Source: Tenrec ecaudatus
Lineage: Eukaryota > Chordata > Mammalia > Afrosoricida > Tenrecidae
Assembly: GCF_050624435.1 (NCBI RefSeq)
Contig: NC_134537.1
Location: forward strand, 11,466,584-11,530,583
Reading direction: 5' to 3'
Length of the DNA: 64,000 nucleotides
In this document: positions 10,045 to 20,724 of the stretch, in pieces
Position numbering within the stretch: position 1 is the stretch's first letter
Layout: each line of letters opens with the position of its first letter
Position numbers and translations under genes: made by a program
Notes under the pieces: model-generated
The model's database searches: none
What the model was told of the DNA's origin: nothing
The model's input: only the letters and a program-made list of their open reading frames with translations

Positions 10045-10205
10045 ATGAAGTCAGAACCAAACCACGGCCACTGAGTCCATTCCAGCCCCCTAATGGCCAT
10101 GGAAGGACAGAGTCGAACAGTCTGCAGGGTCCCCAAGCGGGCCTGGTGGAGTCGTGGGTGACCCACCGGCCGGCTCACCACACGATCAACCGTTCGGAAG
10201 CACTA
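10045..10205 (-). repeat. AfroSINE-like SINE
   Basis: This is a reverse copy (ACGGCCACTGAGTCCATTCC, GACAGAGTCGAACAGTC, then the head at CCGTTCGGAAGCACTAG). It is the first of three SINE pieces in 10045-10460. Confidence 0.55.
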
Positions 10206-10325
10206 GCCACTCAGTGGGAGGAATGATGAGACTTTCTACTTCTGTAAAGATTCTGACTCAGAAACCCACAGAGGCAGTGCTATAGAGTACCTATCAGCTG
10301 CAATGGACTCAATGGCAATGGATAT
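10206..10325 (+). repeat. AfroSINE-like SINE, 5'-truncated
   Basis: The body only is present: AATGATGAGACTTTCTACTTC, CTCAGAAACCCACAGAGGC and GCAATGGACTCAATGGCAATG. Confidence 0.6.
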
Positions 10326-10344
10326 TTTTGGTTTTTTGTTTTTC

Positions 10345-10465
10345 ATTTCATCCTTAGGGAAACAGACAGCCACATCTATCTCCCATGGAGCAACTGATAA
10401 GAAATGCCAACCTTGTGGTTTGCAAAGAAGCGCTTAACCCCTGTGCCACCAGGCTCCTTGGCAAG
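10345..10465 (-). repeat. AfroSINE-like SINE head
   Basis: This is the reverse tRNA-like head: CTCCCATGGAGCAACTG, AACCTTGTGGTTTGCAAAG and GCGCTTAACCCCTGTGCC, ending CACCAGGCTCCTTGG. Confidence 0.65.
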
Positions 10466-10469
10466 CACA

Positions 10470-11177
10470 TCACATATAATTAATTGCATAAATATGCACC
10501 ATGCTCTTGGATGCTAGAAGGAGCATTATGCTTGAATATTTGGAGATTATAAATAAAGGCATGTCCAGTTCCAGTAATCCTTAGAAAAGCACTTGGAGGC
10601 AGTAATGAGTAATAAAACAAATGCTGAAAGGCGGGGCTGGCCTCCAGGCATGCAAATCAGCAATGTGTCCCTTCTCTCAGCATCTGCAGTGTCTTTGTGA
10701 GTCACACAAAGAACGTCAGTCCCCTCAGATTTTAATCACAAATGCCATCGGCCTTGGTACAGATTTGAGCCCAGCCGGTCCTAAGCATGGCCATATTACA
10801 GCATAGCATTCTAATCTCTGCACAACGGCTAACGTGGTTTTTTTTATGAATTTCCAGTTGCTCATTTAAAACACAAGCACAAGGCCAAGAGCCAAGGGGC
10901 AACAAATACTGTGATGAAGAAGAGAATCTGCATTTTGGGAAATACACTCTGGGGCTATCTCCTATGGACAGCATCTTCATTTGAATATGTGATGTCAGCT
11001 AATTCCATTGTACGCCTCAGAAAATGCCAGTGAATAGCAGTGCTCAACAGGATGACTTTGTATTTCATTTTTATTATGGAAAAGTTTAAATACACAGAAT
11101 TAGGGAGCAAATTCTCTCATCACCTAGCTTCTATTACTGACTGATGATTCTTTTCATGTTTTTCTTGTACCACTCCA

Positions 11178-11235
<58 letters not shown>

Positions 11236-12060
11236 ACGTGTGTGGGGTTGGTGTAGAGGTTTAAAATCAAATAAGAAACACTCATTTACATACAAATCAA
11301 TACTAAACACTGTATACTGTAGGTACCCCATCCGCTAACAGATTTTGACTTTTTTTTAAATAACCATAATGTTGTCATTGAACCTTACAACTGAACAATA
11401 ACTTCTTAGTGAGCAGGAGTTGGGTGATGACAAAAGTTCTAGGCAAACAGTTAAGATGTCTGTGGGGACCTGGGAGGGCAGGCCTAGTGCTCTCCTGAAA
11501 GGCCGCCACCTGGAAAGCCCAGGTCTATTCTGCACCTGCAGGGCCATCAACACCACCAACTAAGTGAGCAGGATGATGCGTCCGTAAGCATTGCTGGTAA
11601 CAGTCGTTCAAACTGTCCTTCTGGGAAAGAGCTCCGCTGGCAATTGCGTTGCCACTGGGAAATTATAACTTGCCAACGGACTTGGCTTCAGTTTCAAATG
11701 TTGAAATATCTAAGGAGAGGGTAAACAAAAAGGAAGCCTCTTCTATCCCTGATTTAAAATAAAATCTTCACCCTGTTGTGTGTATTCCTGACCATCGTTG
11801 ACTTTCTGCGTGCCGCTGAGAAGATGTGTTCGGGCTCTGACCATTGAACTAGAGAATAACAGGACCCAGAGGGACTTTGAGCTTCGAGATTAAAATGTGG
11901 CCTTTTACCAGGCCAGTGTCAGTGTTATTCAAAGATTCTAAGGGAGCCAGCACTAAAACAAACACAGATGTGGTTTTTGGAGTGAAATATCATAGTTTGT
12001 TTAAATTTTTTTTAAATACAATAAGACTTAAATATCAGCTGTGATAGTTACATAACTTCA
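10470..12060. other. No gene seen; contains a CT/CA microsatellite
   Basis: The sequence is AT-rich. A (CT)n tract (about 11178-11200) joins a (CA)n tract (11201-11238) ending CACACGTGTGTG. No repeat family is recognised in the rest, and the short open frames are not convincing. Confidence 0.4.
11178..11243. repeat. Compound (CT)n-(CA)n microsatellite
   Basis: An uninterrupted CT run passes directly into a CA run of about 17 units, with one TA and one CACGTG step at its right end. Confidence 0.9.
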
Positions 12061-12084
12061 TGTCCACTTGAAGATATATAACAG

Positions 12085-12475
12085 TGTAGGGGTGGAGTCT
12101 AGCCTGACAATCAGGTCACAGCCTAATAATGACTCTGTGTGGGCGTGGCCTTCTCACAGGAGGGTCCTGGGAACTCCTCTCTCTCTCTCTGCTTCACCTT
12201 CCTGCTATCCAGTCACTCAGAGAACTGCCAAACCCTCTACCATTGGATCCACATGACTTTGCACCCACCAGCCTGTGATCATCCTGCATTCTTCATCGTT
12301 GCATGTGGCTGCGTGAGTCTAAAGAGAGACATATGGTCTAGTGTCAGACTTACAGACTTGAGTTGGACTGGTCTGGGATGTTTTCTTGATATACTTGTTT
12401 TTTTTACAATGACTTCTTGATATGAAGCTCTTTCTTACACATATATGAGTGTCCCTGGATGTGCTCTCCTGTAGG
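12085..12475 (-). mobile_element. LTR-like family B, copy 4
   Basis: GTGTAGGGGTGGAGTCTAGC, CAATCAGGTCACAGCC, CAGCCTGTGATCATCCTGC and GAAGCTCTTTCTTACACAT are in family order. The right end runs into a SINE tail (GGGTTGCTCTGAGTCAGAAT). Confidence 0.6.
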
Positions 12476-12499
12476 GTTGCTCTGAGTCAGAATTAACTC

Positions 12500-12630
12500 A
12501 TTGGAAGTGAGCAAGAGAGAATCTTTATCAGAGCAGGAGCAGATGACTAAGTCTTTTCTCCAAATTTCCAGGTGTAGGCCTTTGAGCTGCAGCTGAGCAC
12601 TGAAGCACTGTACCACAAGGGCCCCTTCTT
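12500..12630 (-). repeat. AfroSINE-like SINE, truncated
   Basis: A reverse fragment ending GCACTGTACCACAAGGGCCC, the usual complement of the SINE head. Confidence 0.55.
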
Positions 12631-12719
12631 TATTCCCTTAACCACACAAAGTAACGACAAAATCCAACAGTCCGAAAGGTAGTAGACTTTCTAAGATGCA
12701 CTCGCCTGCATTGAATAGG

Positions 12720-12905
12720 CCTTGTGACATGGTGGTGTAGGAGGTTATGCATTTGGTTGCTAACCACAGGCAAGGTCAGCAGTTCTAAACCACCAGCAGC
12801 TCCAGGGGAGAAAGATGAGTCTTTCTACTGACATAAGCATTACAGGCTCAGAAACTCTGTGGGGATGTTCTACTCTGCCCTAGAAGACTCAACAACAGGG
12901 AGATT
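12720..12905 (+). repeat. AfroSINE-like SINE
   Basis: GTGGTGTAGGAGGTTATGC, CAAGGTCAGCAGTTCTAAAC, GGAGAAAGATGAGTCTTTC and TTCTACTCTGCCCTAGAAG appear in order. Confidence 0.7.
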
Positions 12906-12914
12906 GGGTTGGAG

Positions 12915-13135
12915 TTTTTGGGTCCAAACCCCCAAACCCACTGCCTTTGAGTCTTTCTGAGCCATGGCAACCGTAGAGGACAGAGTGGCAGTGCTCTGCA
13001 AGGTTTCCAAGGTTGCAGATCCTTGTGGGAAAGATCGTCACATCTGTCTCCCATGGAACAGCTGGTAGGTTCAAACCACCAACCTCTCAGTAAGTCGTCG
13101 ATTGCTTTAGCCACTACACCACAGGGCACCTTTAA
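12915..13135 (-). repeat. AfroSINE-like SINE
   Basis: This lies head-to-tail against the previous SINE in the opposite orientation. It ends AGCCACTACACCACAGGGCA. The two form an imperfect large inverted repeat. Confidence 0.65.
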
Positions 13136-13850
13136 TAATAACAACAGCTATGTAAGGGATAAGATTCCTCTAAGGTCTCTGTATCAGATTGCCTGTCCTG
13201 CACATCAACTGGGCTAATGCTTATTCACTCATAAAACTGCGTTCTCTGTCTTCCACCTTCGTGGACTGGTTAACAGGGAATGAGGGTTTTAATCATGCTT
13301 CTTCACCAGCACTGTGACCTTTTATGAATATGTTGAAACGGACTATTTCTGCTTGCTGGGCACAAGGGATACTTGATAAGAACCGGTGATTATCCGAAAG
13401 ACAAACCCCAGGACCAGAATGTCTGCCACACACGGGGTTCCGGAGAGGTCCTGCAGGGTGGGGGTGGATTCATTCGGAGACACGCCCACAGGCTGTGAGC
13501 TGTGTGCTGCGCTGTTCAAATCTGAGTGCTCCACCTCTGCATCAGCTCGTTCTTCTGCAAAAGGCATTGCTAATGATGACAGGTGCCTTTCTCTGCACGT
13601 TGTGTGCTATTTAAGACTTTATCTAGACTTGGCCAGTGGTTTGGGATTATTGGAGGGGGGGGGTTGTTGATTACTATTTATTCGCTTTTTGGTTGGTTTA
13701 CTTCAAGTGAGTCAATCATTTGTAGAACGGATAGAAATTTTCCTGAAATATTTGTTTTATTTGAAGATGGAAATGCTCTTGGAGCGCCATCATTTTCTTT
13801 AGGCATAATCTCTTGGATTGGAGTGTTAAAAATAAGGTAAATCTTCTTTA
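13136..13850. other. No gene seen
   Basis: Nothing is assigned. A G-run (GGAGGGGGGGGG) occurs at about 13652-13662. Open frames at 13386-13670 and 13583-13840 overlap and have no recognisable domains. Confidence 0.3.
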
Positions 13851-13854
13851 TCAA

Positions 13855-14015
13855 TTGTGGCTTGCTGTTGGGTTAACATTGGAAGCAAAACTGCAAGGTC
13901 AGTGGTTGAAACCCACCAGCTGCTTCATGGGGAAAAGATGAGGCTTTATGCTCCTATAAAATTTGACCGCCTCCTAGAGCCACTGTGAGTTGGAACGGCC
14001 ATGATAAGCATGAGT
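13855..14015 (+). repeat. AfroSINE-like SINE, diverged
   Basis: GCAAGGTCAGTGGTTGAAAC, AAAGATGAGGCTTTATGCTC and CACTGTGAGTTGGAACGGCC are recognisable. Confidence 0.6.
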
Positions 14016-14239
14016 TTGATTTGGCCTCTAGGATACCAATACAACTAGACCCATATTTTCATTTCAGACGGCTCGTTCCTGTGCATATGACTCCAGATGA
14101 CTCATGTTTGGCTATTAACAGACTGTATGGATTTACCTTCCCAATTAGGCTTCCTTCAACAACTGCCCAAGTTCATTCGCATGCTTGAGAATATATTGGC
14201 TTGAGAAGATGATTTCAGATCTAGGCTCTAGATCAATCT

Positions 14240-14525
14240 GGAACCCCCTCTCAGGGGGACGAATAACGGAAAAGTGGGTAAGGGGTGATGGAGGATGATT
14301 TAAGATATGAAAAAAATAATCTATAACTTATGAGGGGTTCTTCAGGAAGGCGGGCAGGGGAGGGAGAGGGGGGAAGAAATAGGGAGCTGATATCAGGGGC
14401 TCAAGTGGGAAGAGAATGCTTTGAAAATGATGATGGCGGCCTATGTGCAAATTTGCTTGACACATTGGAGGAATGTATGGATTGTGATAAGAGATTTAGA
14501 GCCCCCAATAAAAGTATTTTAAAAA
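14240..14525 (+). repeat. LINE 3'-tail repeat (R1)
   Basis: It contains GGGAGCTGATATCAGGGGC, AGTGGGAAGAGAATGC, GAAAATGATGATGGC and the terminus GCCCCCAATAAAAGTATT. Confidence 0.7.
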
Positions 14526-15744
14526 ATAGAAAGCAATACAGGATTTTTTCCCTACAATATACCACAAATAAATAATTTCTGAACATAGCTAATTGCAAGG
14601 TGATACTCGTGGTGTGCTTAAGCCACTGTGGTTATTTATTTTTCAGGCATATGTTGAAGACAAACTTTTATGTCTTCTCTTTTTATTGGTGGTATCAGCA
14701 CGTGGCAAGCCAGTGCTGTTGAAATGCACTTTTTTCTATTTATATTCATTTTCTTTCTTTTTTAATAAATAATTTTATTGGGGGACTCTTACAACTCTTA
14801 TCACAATCTACACAATTTCTTGTATCAAGCACATTTGCACATAGGTTGCCATTATCATTTCCCAAAACAATTTCTTTTTCCTTGAACCCTTGGTGCCAGC
14901 TCCTCTTTTTTCCCTCCCTCCCCCACCTAGAAGTGCATTTTTAAGTAAGGGAGCAAAAATAGGTCCTCCCGTCTCTAGAGAAAAGGGTGCACGGCTACTA
15001 TGTGGGCACACAGAGGTGGGTGATGGAGCGATTAGTAGAGAAAGGGGGACACAGTACTGATGAGGGTCCAGCAGGGCTCCCTGGGCATCCTCCCTCGGTG
15101 ATTGGACCATATATATTTTTAATCATTTTATTGGGAGCTCTTACAGATATCATAACATTCCGTAGCTCAATCACATCCATCAGTATTGTACAATTGCTAC
15201 CACAGTCCGTTTCAAAGCATTTTCTTTCTTCTTGAACTCCTTGTTGTCAGCTCCCCTTTGGACCATAACATTCTGAGAGGAGGTGAGCCGAGAAGAACAA
15301 TGGCATTCTCTACCGGTTGTGCAGAGAGCTTCCTGTCTGAGCTGGGCATGGGAGGTTTACTTCCAAACCAAAATGACTGCACTCTGACCTTTAGTGCAGC
15401 ACGGGGGTCTGGCTCGTGACGGGTTGCCAGTACACGGTCTTAGGATAAAGAAATGATGGGACTGATCACTATTATAAGTCAGAAACCACAAGCCCTTCAT
15501 TTCTGCAGTCACGCCACTACCCACCCCCTCTCCAAAATGACCACTTCAGGAGCCTATCAGAGATCAGTAGGCAAGGGCAGGACAGGAGAAATGGGAAACA
15601 CACACAGGCCAAGGATGTGTAGGAGACCAGGAGTGGACCCAATGTGTTCTCCAGAGAATCCCCAAGGGTCAGCGGGATGGGCTAGGGGGCAAGTAATCAG
15701 AGGTTCTTCTGACTACCTCCGCTCTGCCCTGCAGCTGGTACAGA
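14526..15744. other. Two reverse LINE tails with unassigned sequence
   Basis: Reverse R1 tails lie at about 14762-14940 (TAATTTTATTGGGGGACTC) and 15112-15270 (AATCATTTTATTGGGAGCTC). The spacer and 15270-15744 show no recognised family or gene. They contain a 125-codon open frame at 15453-15830 without known motifs. Confidence 0.5.
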
Positions 15745-15945
15745 TAGAAAGTAATTTTCAGACACCTTTTGACCTGTTAACCATGAACCAGCAGTTCAAA
15801 TCCACCAACCACTCAGAGAGAGAACATTGAGGCTGTCTGCTCCTTACAGCCTGGGGGATCCCAGGGCGTCCTGTCGTTCTTCTCTGCCAGCTAGGGTTGC
15901 TGTGAGTTGCACTGAACTCGATAGCAGTGGGCTTGGGGATTTTTT
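15745..15945 (+). repeat. AfroSINE-like SINE
   Basis: ACCAGCAGTTCAAATCCACC, then TTGAGGCTGTCTGCTCC, GCTAGGGTTGCTGTGAGTTG and a tail GATAGCAGTGGGCTTGGGG. Confidence 0.65.
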
Positions 15946-15979
15946 GTAGTGGTATCGGCTGCCATCTGACGCTACATAC

Positions 15980-16612
15980 TGTGGGAAACAGCAAAGTTAT
16001 TCCCCAATGTGTCCCCCCATCATATCTGCCAAACCTAAGGTGCTGACTATCCACTTGAAGGTCAACTGCTTAAAGGTTATCTGCCTGAAGGTTATCAGCC
16101 ATCTGGAGCAATCAGACCCTATAGTCTGTCCTGCCCTAAGGAGAGCCCACTCCCTTCTGATCAATGGATGATCCACATCCTTCTGACAATGGATGATCCC
16201 CCTGAAGCAGAGCCCAAGGACATCTAAGGTCAAGGCAACTCAGGGACGACCAAGGTTAGGCTGCCATCTTGACTCGACTGTAGCCCACCTATCTTGTTAT
16301 GTGTCTTCCTGTCCCATGTGTGCCTCTAGTGCCTTCCTGTGTACACCCTAGCACATCCTCTGTTACACATATGCCTGCTGTACACCCCTTTCTGTTGCTC
16401 ATGTGGTTAGGGGCTTGCACACCCCTAGAATGTGTATAGGCCTTGGTTGGAAATACATTCTCTCTGTCTGAGCGGATCTGGCTCCTGAACTCATGCTGGT
16501 CCTGGAGATGAGCAATTGCATGCTTTATCTTGTCTGATGTCGCTTTAATTTTGCCCCTCAATTACACAATTGCCTTTTGGACCCGTTCAATTGTGGCGGC
16601 TGGTACCCTGCA
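15980..16612 (+). mobile_element. Solo LTR, 633 bp, with perfect 6-bp target duplication
   Basis: The element runs from TGTGGGAAACAGC to GGCTGGTACCCTGCA, and ACATAC is present directly outside both ends (15974-15979 and 16613-16618). TG...CA ends, 600-bp length and a short exact duplication identify a solo LTR of an endogenous retrovirus. No internal viral genes are present. It shares the TGTGGG start and a GGTACC near the end with the LTR-like element at 2022-2579. They may be related families. Strand is assigned only tentatively. Confidence 0.78.
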
Positions 16613-16630
16613 ACATACAGCACAGGGCGA

Positions 16631-16748
16631 GATGAATCAGCCTCCATCAGACCCTCCGTGCCTGGGAGGATGAGGTACAGAAAGCTCTGCCCCTTTCAGA
16701 GGTGCAGGAGCAGACCTGCAGAGAGGGTCTGATGGAGGCTGATCCATC
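16631..16748. repeat. 26-bp inverted repeat with 66-bp spacer
   Basis: The arms are 16631-16656 and 16723-16748, and they pair in 25 of 26 positions. The core of the left arm is CAGCCTCCATCAGACCCTC, which is exactly complementary to the right arm. The spacer is GC-rich. It lies 13 bp beyond the right duplication of the adjacent solo LTR, so it is outside that element. Function is unknown. Confidence 0.85.
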
Positions 16749-16904
16749 CTGCCTGATGCCATGGCTTCAGAAGCCTGCCGACACCACTAAAAATATCCCC
16801 AAACCCCCTGCTGTCCTGTCCACTGCAACTCATAGCAGCACTGCAGGGCAGAAAGACGAATTCTCCATAGATTTCTGAAGCTGTAAGGAGCAGATTCACC
16901 CAAA

Positions 16905-17115
16905 CAAACAAACAGAAACTCACTGCCACTGAGTCCAAGCCAACTCACAGTGGCCCCCTAGGACAGGGTAGAACTGCCCCCGTGAGTTTCTGAGACTGTA
17001 TCTTTACGGGAGTAGAGAGTCCCTTCAAGCTGCAGCACAGGGCTGGTGGTTTTGAACGGAAGACCTTTCAGACGTCAGCCCAACTCGTAACCCCTGTGCC
17101 ACCAGGGCTGCTCCG
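16905..17115 (-). repeat. AfroSINE-like SINE
   Basis: This is a nearly full reverse copy: ACTCACTGCCACTGAGTCC, GACAGGGTAGAACTGCCCC, GAGTTTCTGAGACTGTATC and GTAACCCCTGTGCCACCAGG. Confidence 0.8.
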
Positions 17116-17860
17116 GAGCAGTGACTCTCAAACCTCCCACCTTGTGGGGAGCAGCCCAGTCTAACCCTAGAGTTCCCACAATAAAGCGAGTTTAAAAAGA
17201 TCCCTCAGCAAGGTGATTTTAATATTGCCGAAAGGTTGATCTCCCAAAATGCCAACAGAGCAAGCTTCTGAACAGTGTTATTACCAGCACTGAGTGTGGA
17301 AGGACAGTTGGTCTTTTGTCTCAGAGCTTTTTCTAGTTCCAGGAGGCTTCTGTGGGGACCCTACTTTGGCATGCAGGAGCGACTCGCTCCTAAATGTTTT
17401 TTATATAGTAATGTGCCATTTTCACTAAAATGATATAAACATACATGGGAGAAAAATGAGGCTTTCTATTCCTGTAAAGATTCACGGTCTCCGAAACCCA
17501 CAGGACCAGTTCATCCCTGTGGTGTGCACTCTTTGCCAGTGAACTTGTTCTGTTTGTTTATAAGATTATACAAACAGGTGCCGCCCTGCTAGCGATCACT
17601 CATGCCTGTCAAGACATTGGGGAAAGTTAGCTGCCAGATGAGGGGCAGAGAGCCAGACTCGAGCCTCTCCAGAGAAAGGGACCCCCCACAATGTGCGCAG
17701 GGCAGCTGGGCGTTAGAACCAACTCAAGCGCACAAATGACATGAGATTGTATAAAACTTAGAGCAAAAAAATTCTATTTGGTTTTCCAGAGATTGAATTC
17801 TTCCGATAAAAAGTGGCTCACGCTGTTGCAACATAAATGAACGCAAAAGACATCCCATGT
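17116..17860. other. No gene seen; one SINE fragment
   Basis: A forward SINE body fragment lies at about 17448-17530 (GAAAAATGAGGCTTTCTATTC, AAACCCACAGGACCAGTTC). A block at 17200-17370 (TCAGAGCTTTTTCTAGTTC) recurs in reverse at 20075-20215 and is an unnamed repeat. Confidence 0.45.
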
Positions 17861-18012
17861 TACCAAGGGCTCAAGAGAAAGTCAATGTCTAGAAAAGAAT
17901 GATGGCAACATCTGTCCATATATGCTAACTGTGCTTGATACAATGGATGCATGGCTTGTGATAAGAGTTGTTAAGAGCCCCCAACAACAACAAATTTTAA
18001 TGTTAAAAAGAA
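17860..18012 (+). repeat. LINE 3'-tail repeat (R1)
   Basis: CCAAGGGCTCAAGAGAAAG, GAATGATGGCAACATCTG, GGCTTGTGATAAGAGTTGT and AGAGCCCCCAACAACAAC appear in order. Confidence 0.65.
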
Positions 18013-18065
18013 AAGGTATCCCATGCAAAATAAAAATATAAGACACTGATAAACAGTTTTAGCTA

Positions 18066-18153
<88 letters not shown>
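18066..18153. repeat. (TA)n microsatellite, ~86 bp
   Basis: A nearly pure TA run broken once by a TG step. Confidence 0.95.
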
Positions 18154-18154
<1 letters not shown>

Positions 18155-18155
<1 letters not shown>

Positions 18156-19230
18156 TAAAACTTTTAAAAAAAACTTCATGATGACAACTTGCATCCAGGA
18201 TATAGATACAAAGATTTCAAACCTTTAATCACCCAATAGCATTGGCATCTAAATATGAGTTGGTTTGCCAGTTCATCATGCACTTAGGTCTTGGCTGTCA
18301 TTGAGGGTGTTCTAACGCCTGACCACCACCACCACCCACCCCCGTGTCAACAGAATATGCGGGTTTCTTATACGTCATCTTCAGGGGCTCATCCTTTCAC
18401 GGAGCCTCTGGGTGGTTTCAAACTGCCCATCTCGAGGTTGTCAAACTCAACCCGTTAGATCACCATTTTAACGCCCTCTACGGTGCCCTGCGTGCTGGCT
18501 TGTCGGGACAGGCTGCTTCCACCAGCATGCCTGGTCACATCTCTGCAGTTCTGTGGCCGGACACTAAGAGGTGGACCTGCACTTCCATTTTGCCGACGGC
18601 AGCCACGTTAGTTTCATGCTCATGTTTGGTTGATTTGCCATCGGGTCACCTTGTGCTTTTCTTCTTCCTCTCTCCCCCTGGCCTCCTCACTCGCTCAGTG
18701 CCTCGGTTTCTGTCTGTCCAGCAGATTCCTGAGCTCTGCTCTTTCTCAGATCTCATCCGGCCCCGTGTAACTCCATGTAGGGATGACTCCAGTCCATCTC
18801 TCTGCTGTCTCCAGAAGCCTCCAGTCCACCCCCTCCACACCTTCCTGAGGAGCTCGGATGGGCCCAGGGCTCAGTGCCTTCTTGTTGCTGCCAATCCATA
18901 GTGACAGAACCTCATCACAGCCCTTATCCTGGTTGAGCCCACTGTTGTAACCACTGGCCGATCCAACTCATTGAGTATCTTCCATTTTTTCCCCAACCTT
19001 CTACTTTACCAAGGGGCCCGTCCTTCCTGAGAACTTATAACCAAAAAATCCCCTCACCCCACCCTGTCCCCCATCCTTTTGCCTCCTCCTCTCTCCATAG
19101 TAATGAAGGGCCCTCATAAAGGGACTAGCCGGCCGCCTACCTCTCTGACCCACCCTCTTCCCAGCAGCCCTGGCCTCACCCTCCTGGCTGGTCCAAAATG
19201 TTCTTCCAGGTAGCATTTTTTCAAAAGGGC
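18155..19230. other. No credible gene; contains a 185-codon open frame
   Basis: The open frame at 18344-18901 (plus) encodes a Ser/Pro/Leu-rich sequence without any domain I recognise. Its 5' part around 18395-18495 looks like a SINE head in forward orientation (GGTGGTTTCAAACTGCC). Its end runs into a reverse RTE/SINE-like boundary (TTGCTGCCAATCCATAGTGA). I treat it as chance coding potential. Confidence 0.4.
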
Positions 19231-19236
19231 ACAAAG

Positions 19237-19284
19237 TCTTCACCCTACGGGTCACCGCCTTAACCCAGTCTCCTCTTTCCCTCA

Positions 19285-19316
<32 letters not shown>

Positions 19317-19375
19317 AACTTCCTGGCTCTTCACCCTATGGGTCACCGCCTTAACCCAGTCTCCTCTTTCCCACA

Positions 19376-19414
<39 letters not shown>

Positions 19415-19424
19415 CTTCCTGGCT
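19237..19424. repeat. Tandem duplication of a ~91-bp unit containing (CA)n
   Basis: Two units start TCTTCACCCTA(C/T)GGGTCACC at 19237 and 19328. Each then has ACCCAGTCTCCTCTTTCCC, a CA run (shorter in unit 1, longer in unit 2) and AACTTCCTGGC. The non-repetitive parts differ by only a few bases, so the duplication is recent. Confidence 0.88.
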
Positions 19425-19454
19425 GATGGCCTGCCCACCAAATCTGCCTGAAAA

Positions 19455-19650
19455 GGAGGCCTGGTGGCACAGTGGGTTGCAGGTTGGGTGCTAACTACAA
19501 GGGCAGCAGTTGAAAACCACCAACCAACTGCTTGGAGCAAGATGCGGCTTCCTTCTCGCACCGAGATCGACAGCCTTGGAAACCCACAGGGACAGTTCTA
19601 CCGTGTCCCGTAGGGTCACCACGAGTCACAACAGACTCAATGGCAATAAA
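19455..19650 (+). repeat. AfroSINE-like SINE, near full length
   Basis: GGAGGCCTGGTGGCACAGTG, AACCACCAACCAACTGC, GGAAACCCACAGGGACAGTT and ACAACAGACTCAATGGCAAT are present. A SINE head fragment follows at 19668-19745. Confidence 0.8.
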
Positions 19651-19667
19651 TTGTTTAAGAGTTACCT

Positions 19668-19745
19668 AAAGGAGCACTGGTATTGTGGGTTAGGCTCTGA
19701 GCTGCTAACCAAAGGCTGACAGTTCAAACTCACCAGCTGCTGGGC
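19668..19745 (+). repeat. AfroSINE-like SINE head fragment
   Basis: AGGAGCACTGGTATTGTGGG, GCTGCTAACCAAAGGCTGAC and TTCAAACTCACCAGCTGC. The body is missing. Confidence 0.65.
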
Positions 19746-19882
19746 ATGTGCTATTGACAATACTGTTTAAGATTGTCTGCATTCTGTTTGGTTCCCTTCT
19801 TTGGAAGAGGCCCAAGTCTGGGTCTCTGCCACTCCTTTGGCCCAGGAGCTGTTTTCCAGTGTGGCATCTCTTTGTATAATCT

Positions 19883-19995
19883 TATAAACAAACTCACTGC
19901 CACAGAGTGGACACAACAGGGCTGGACTGGCCCTGTGGGTTTCTGAGACTGTAAATCTTTACAGAAATGGGAACCCTCATCTTTCTCCCGCCTAT
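19883..19995 (-). repeat. AfroSINE-like SINE, truncated
   Basis: A reverse body: AAACTCACTGCCACAGAGTG, GGCCCTGTGGGTTTCTGAG and CATCTTTCTCCCGCC. Confidence 0.65.
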
Positions 19996-20254
19996 GTTTA
20001 TTGTATTTTAGGGGAAATAGCACATTTTTTAATATATAAGACATATATGAGCAAGTTGTTCCTGCACGCCAAATGAGGTCCCCACAGAAGCCCCCTTGAA
20101 CTAGAAAAAGCTCTTAGACAAAAGACCCATTGTCCTTCCACACCCAGTGCTGGAAATAACCGTTTCAGAAGTTGCTCCATTGGCCCTGTCAGGGGTCAAC
20201 GTTTCAGCCATATTAAGATCTCCTTATTGGGCAGTGTTTTTAAACTTCTTGTAT
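19996..20254. other. No gene seen; unnamed repeat
   Basis: 20075-20215 is a reverse copy of the block at about 17200-17370 (GAACTAGAAAAAGCTCTTAG; CTCCATTGGCCCTGTC). The two form a dispersed pair about 3 kb apart in opposite orientation. Confidence 0.45.
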
Positions 20255-20525
20255 TTAGGGAGCTCTTGTGGCATAGTGGGTTAGTTTGGACTGCTAGTTG
20301 GCAGGCCTAAGCCATTTATGAAGCCTAGCCTTGGGCCACCTGTACCAGGAACCTGGGAGCACAATGGCTATACACTGGGCTGCTAACCACAAGATCAACA
20401 GTTTGAAACCACCCACAGCTCTGTGGAATTAAGAGGAGACCTTCTACTCCCCTAAAGAGCTACACTCTGGGAATCCCTGCCTCATGAGGTCACTGAGTGG
20501 TAAATGGAGGTGCGATTTTGCTTGT
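20255..20525 (+). repeat. Two AfroSINE-like SINE pieces
   Basis: A head (GGGAGCTCTTGTGGCATAGT) lies at 20258-20320, followed by a second copy at 20350-20520 (GGGAGCACAATGGCTATAC, AAGATCAACAGTTTGAAACC). Confidence 0.6.
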
Positions 20526-20724
20526 TTGTTCGGGGCCACCTGGGGAGGATTTAAGGACCATTTCCTGGTCCTGGCCACCAATACCAATCTGACCTTCATT
20601 ATTTTATCCTCCCAGAAAGATTTGGAAACCTACATAGGGTCTGTATGACTGAGTCAGAATCGCCTGAGTCAAAATCAATTGGTTTGTTGTTGTTGTTGTT
20701 GTTTTAGACTTGCCTAGAAAGAGA

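Noticed and set aside
18344..18901. 185-codon plus-strand frame
   Set aside because: It overlaps SINE-like sequence and has no recognisable domain, splice context or conservation evidence.
11178..19412. Cys-Val and His-Thr repeat peptides on both strands
   Set aside because: They are translations of CA/GT microsatellites, not genes.
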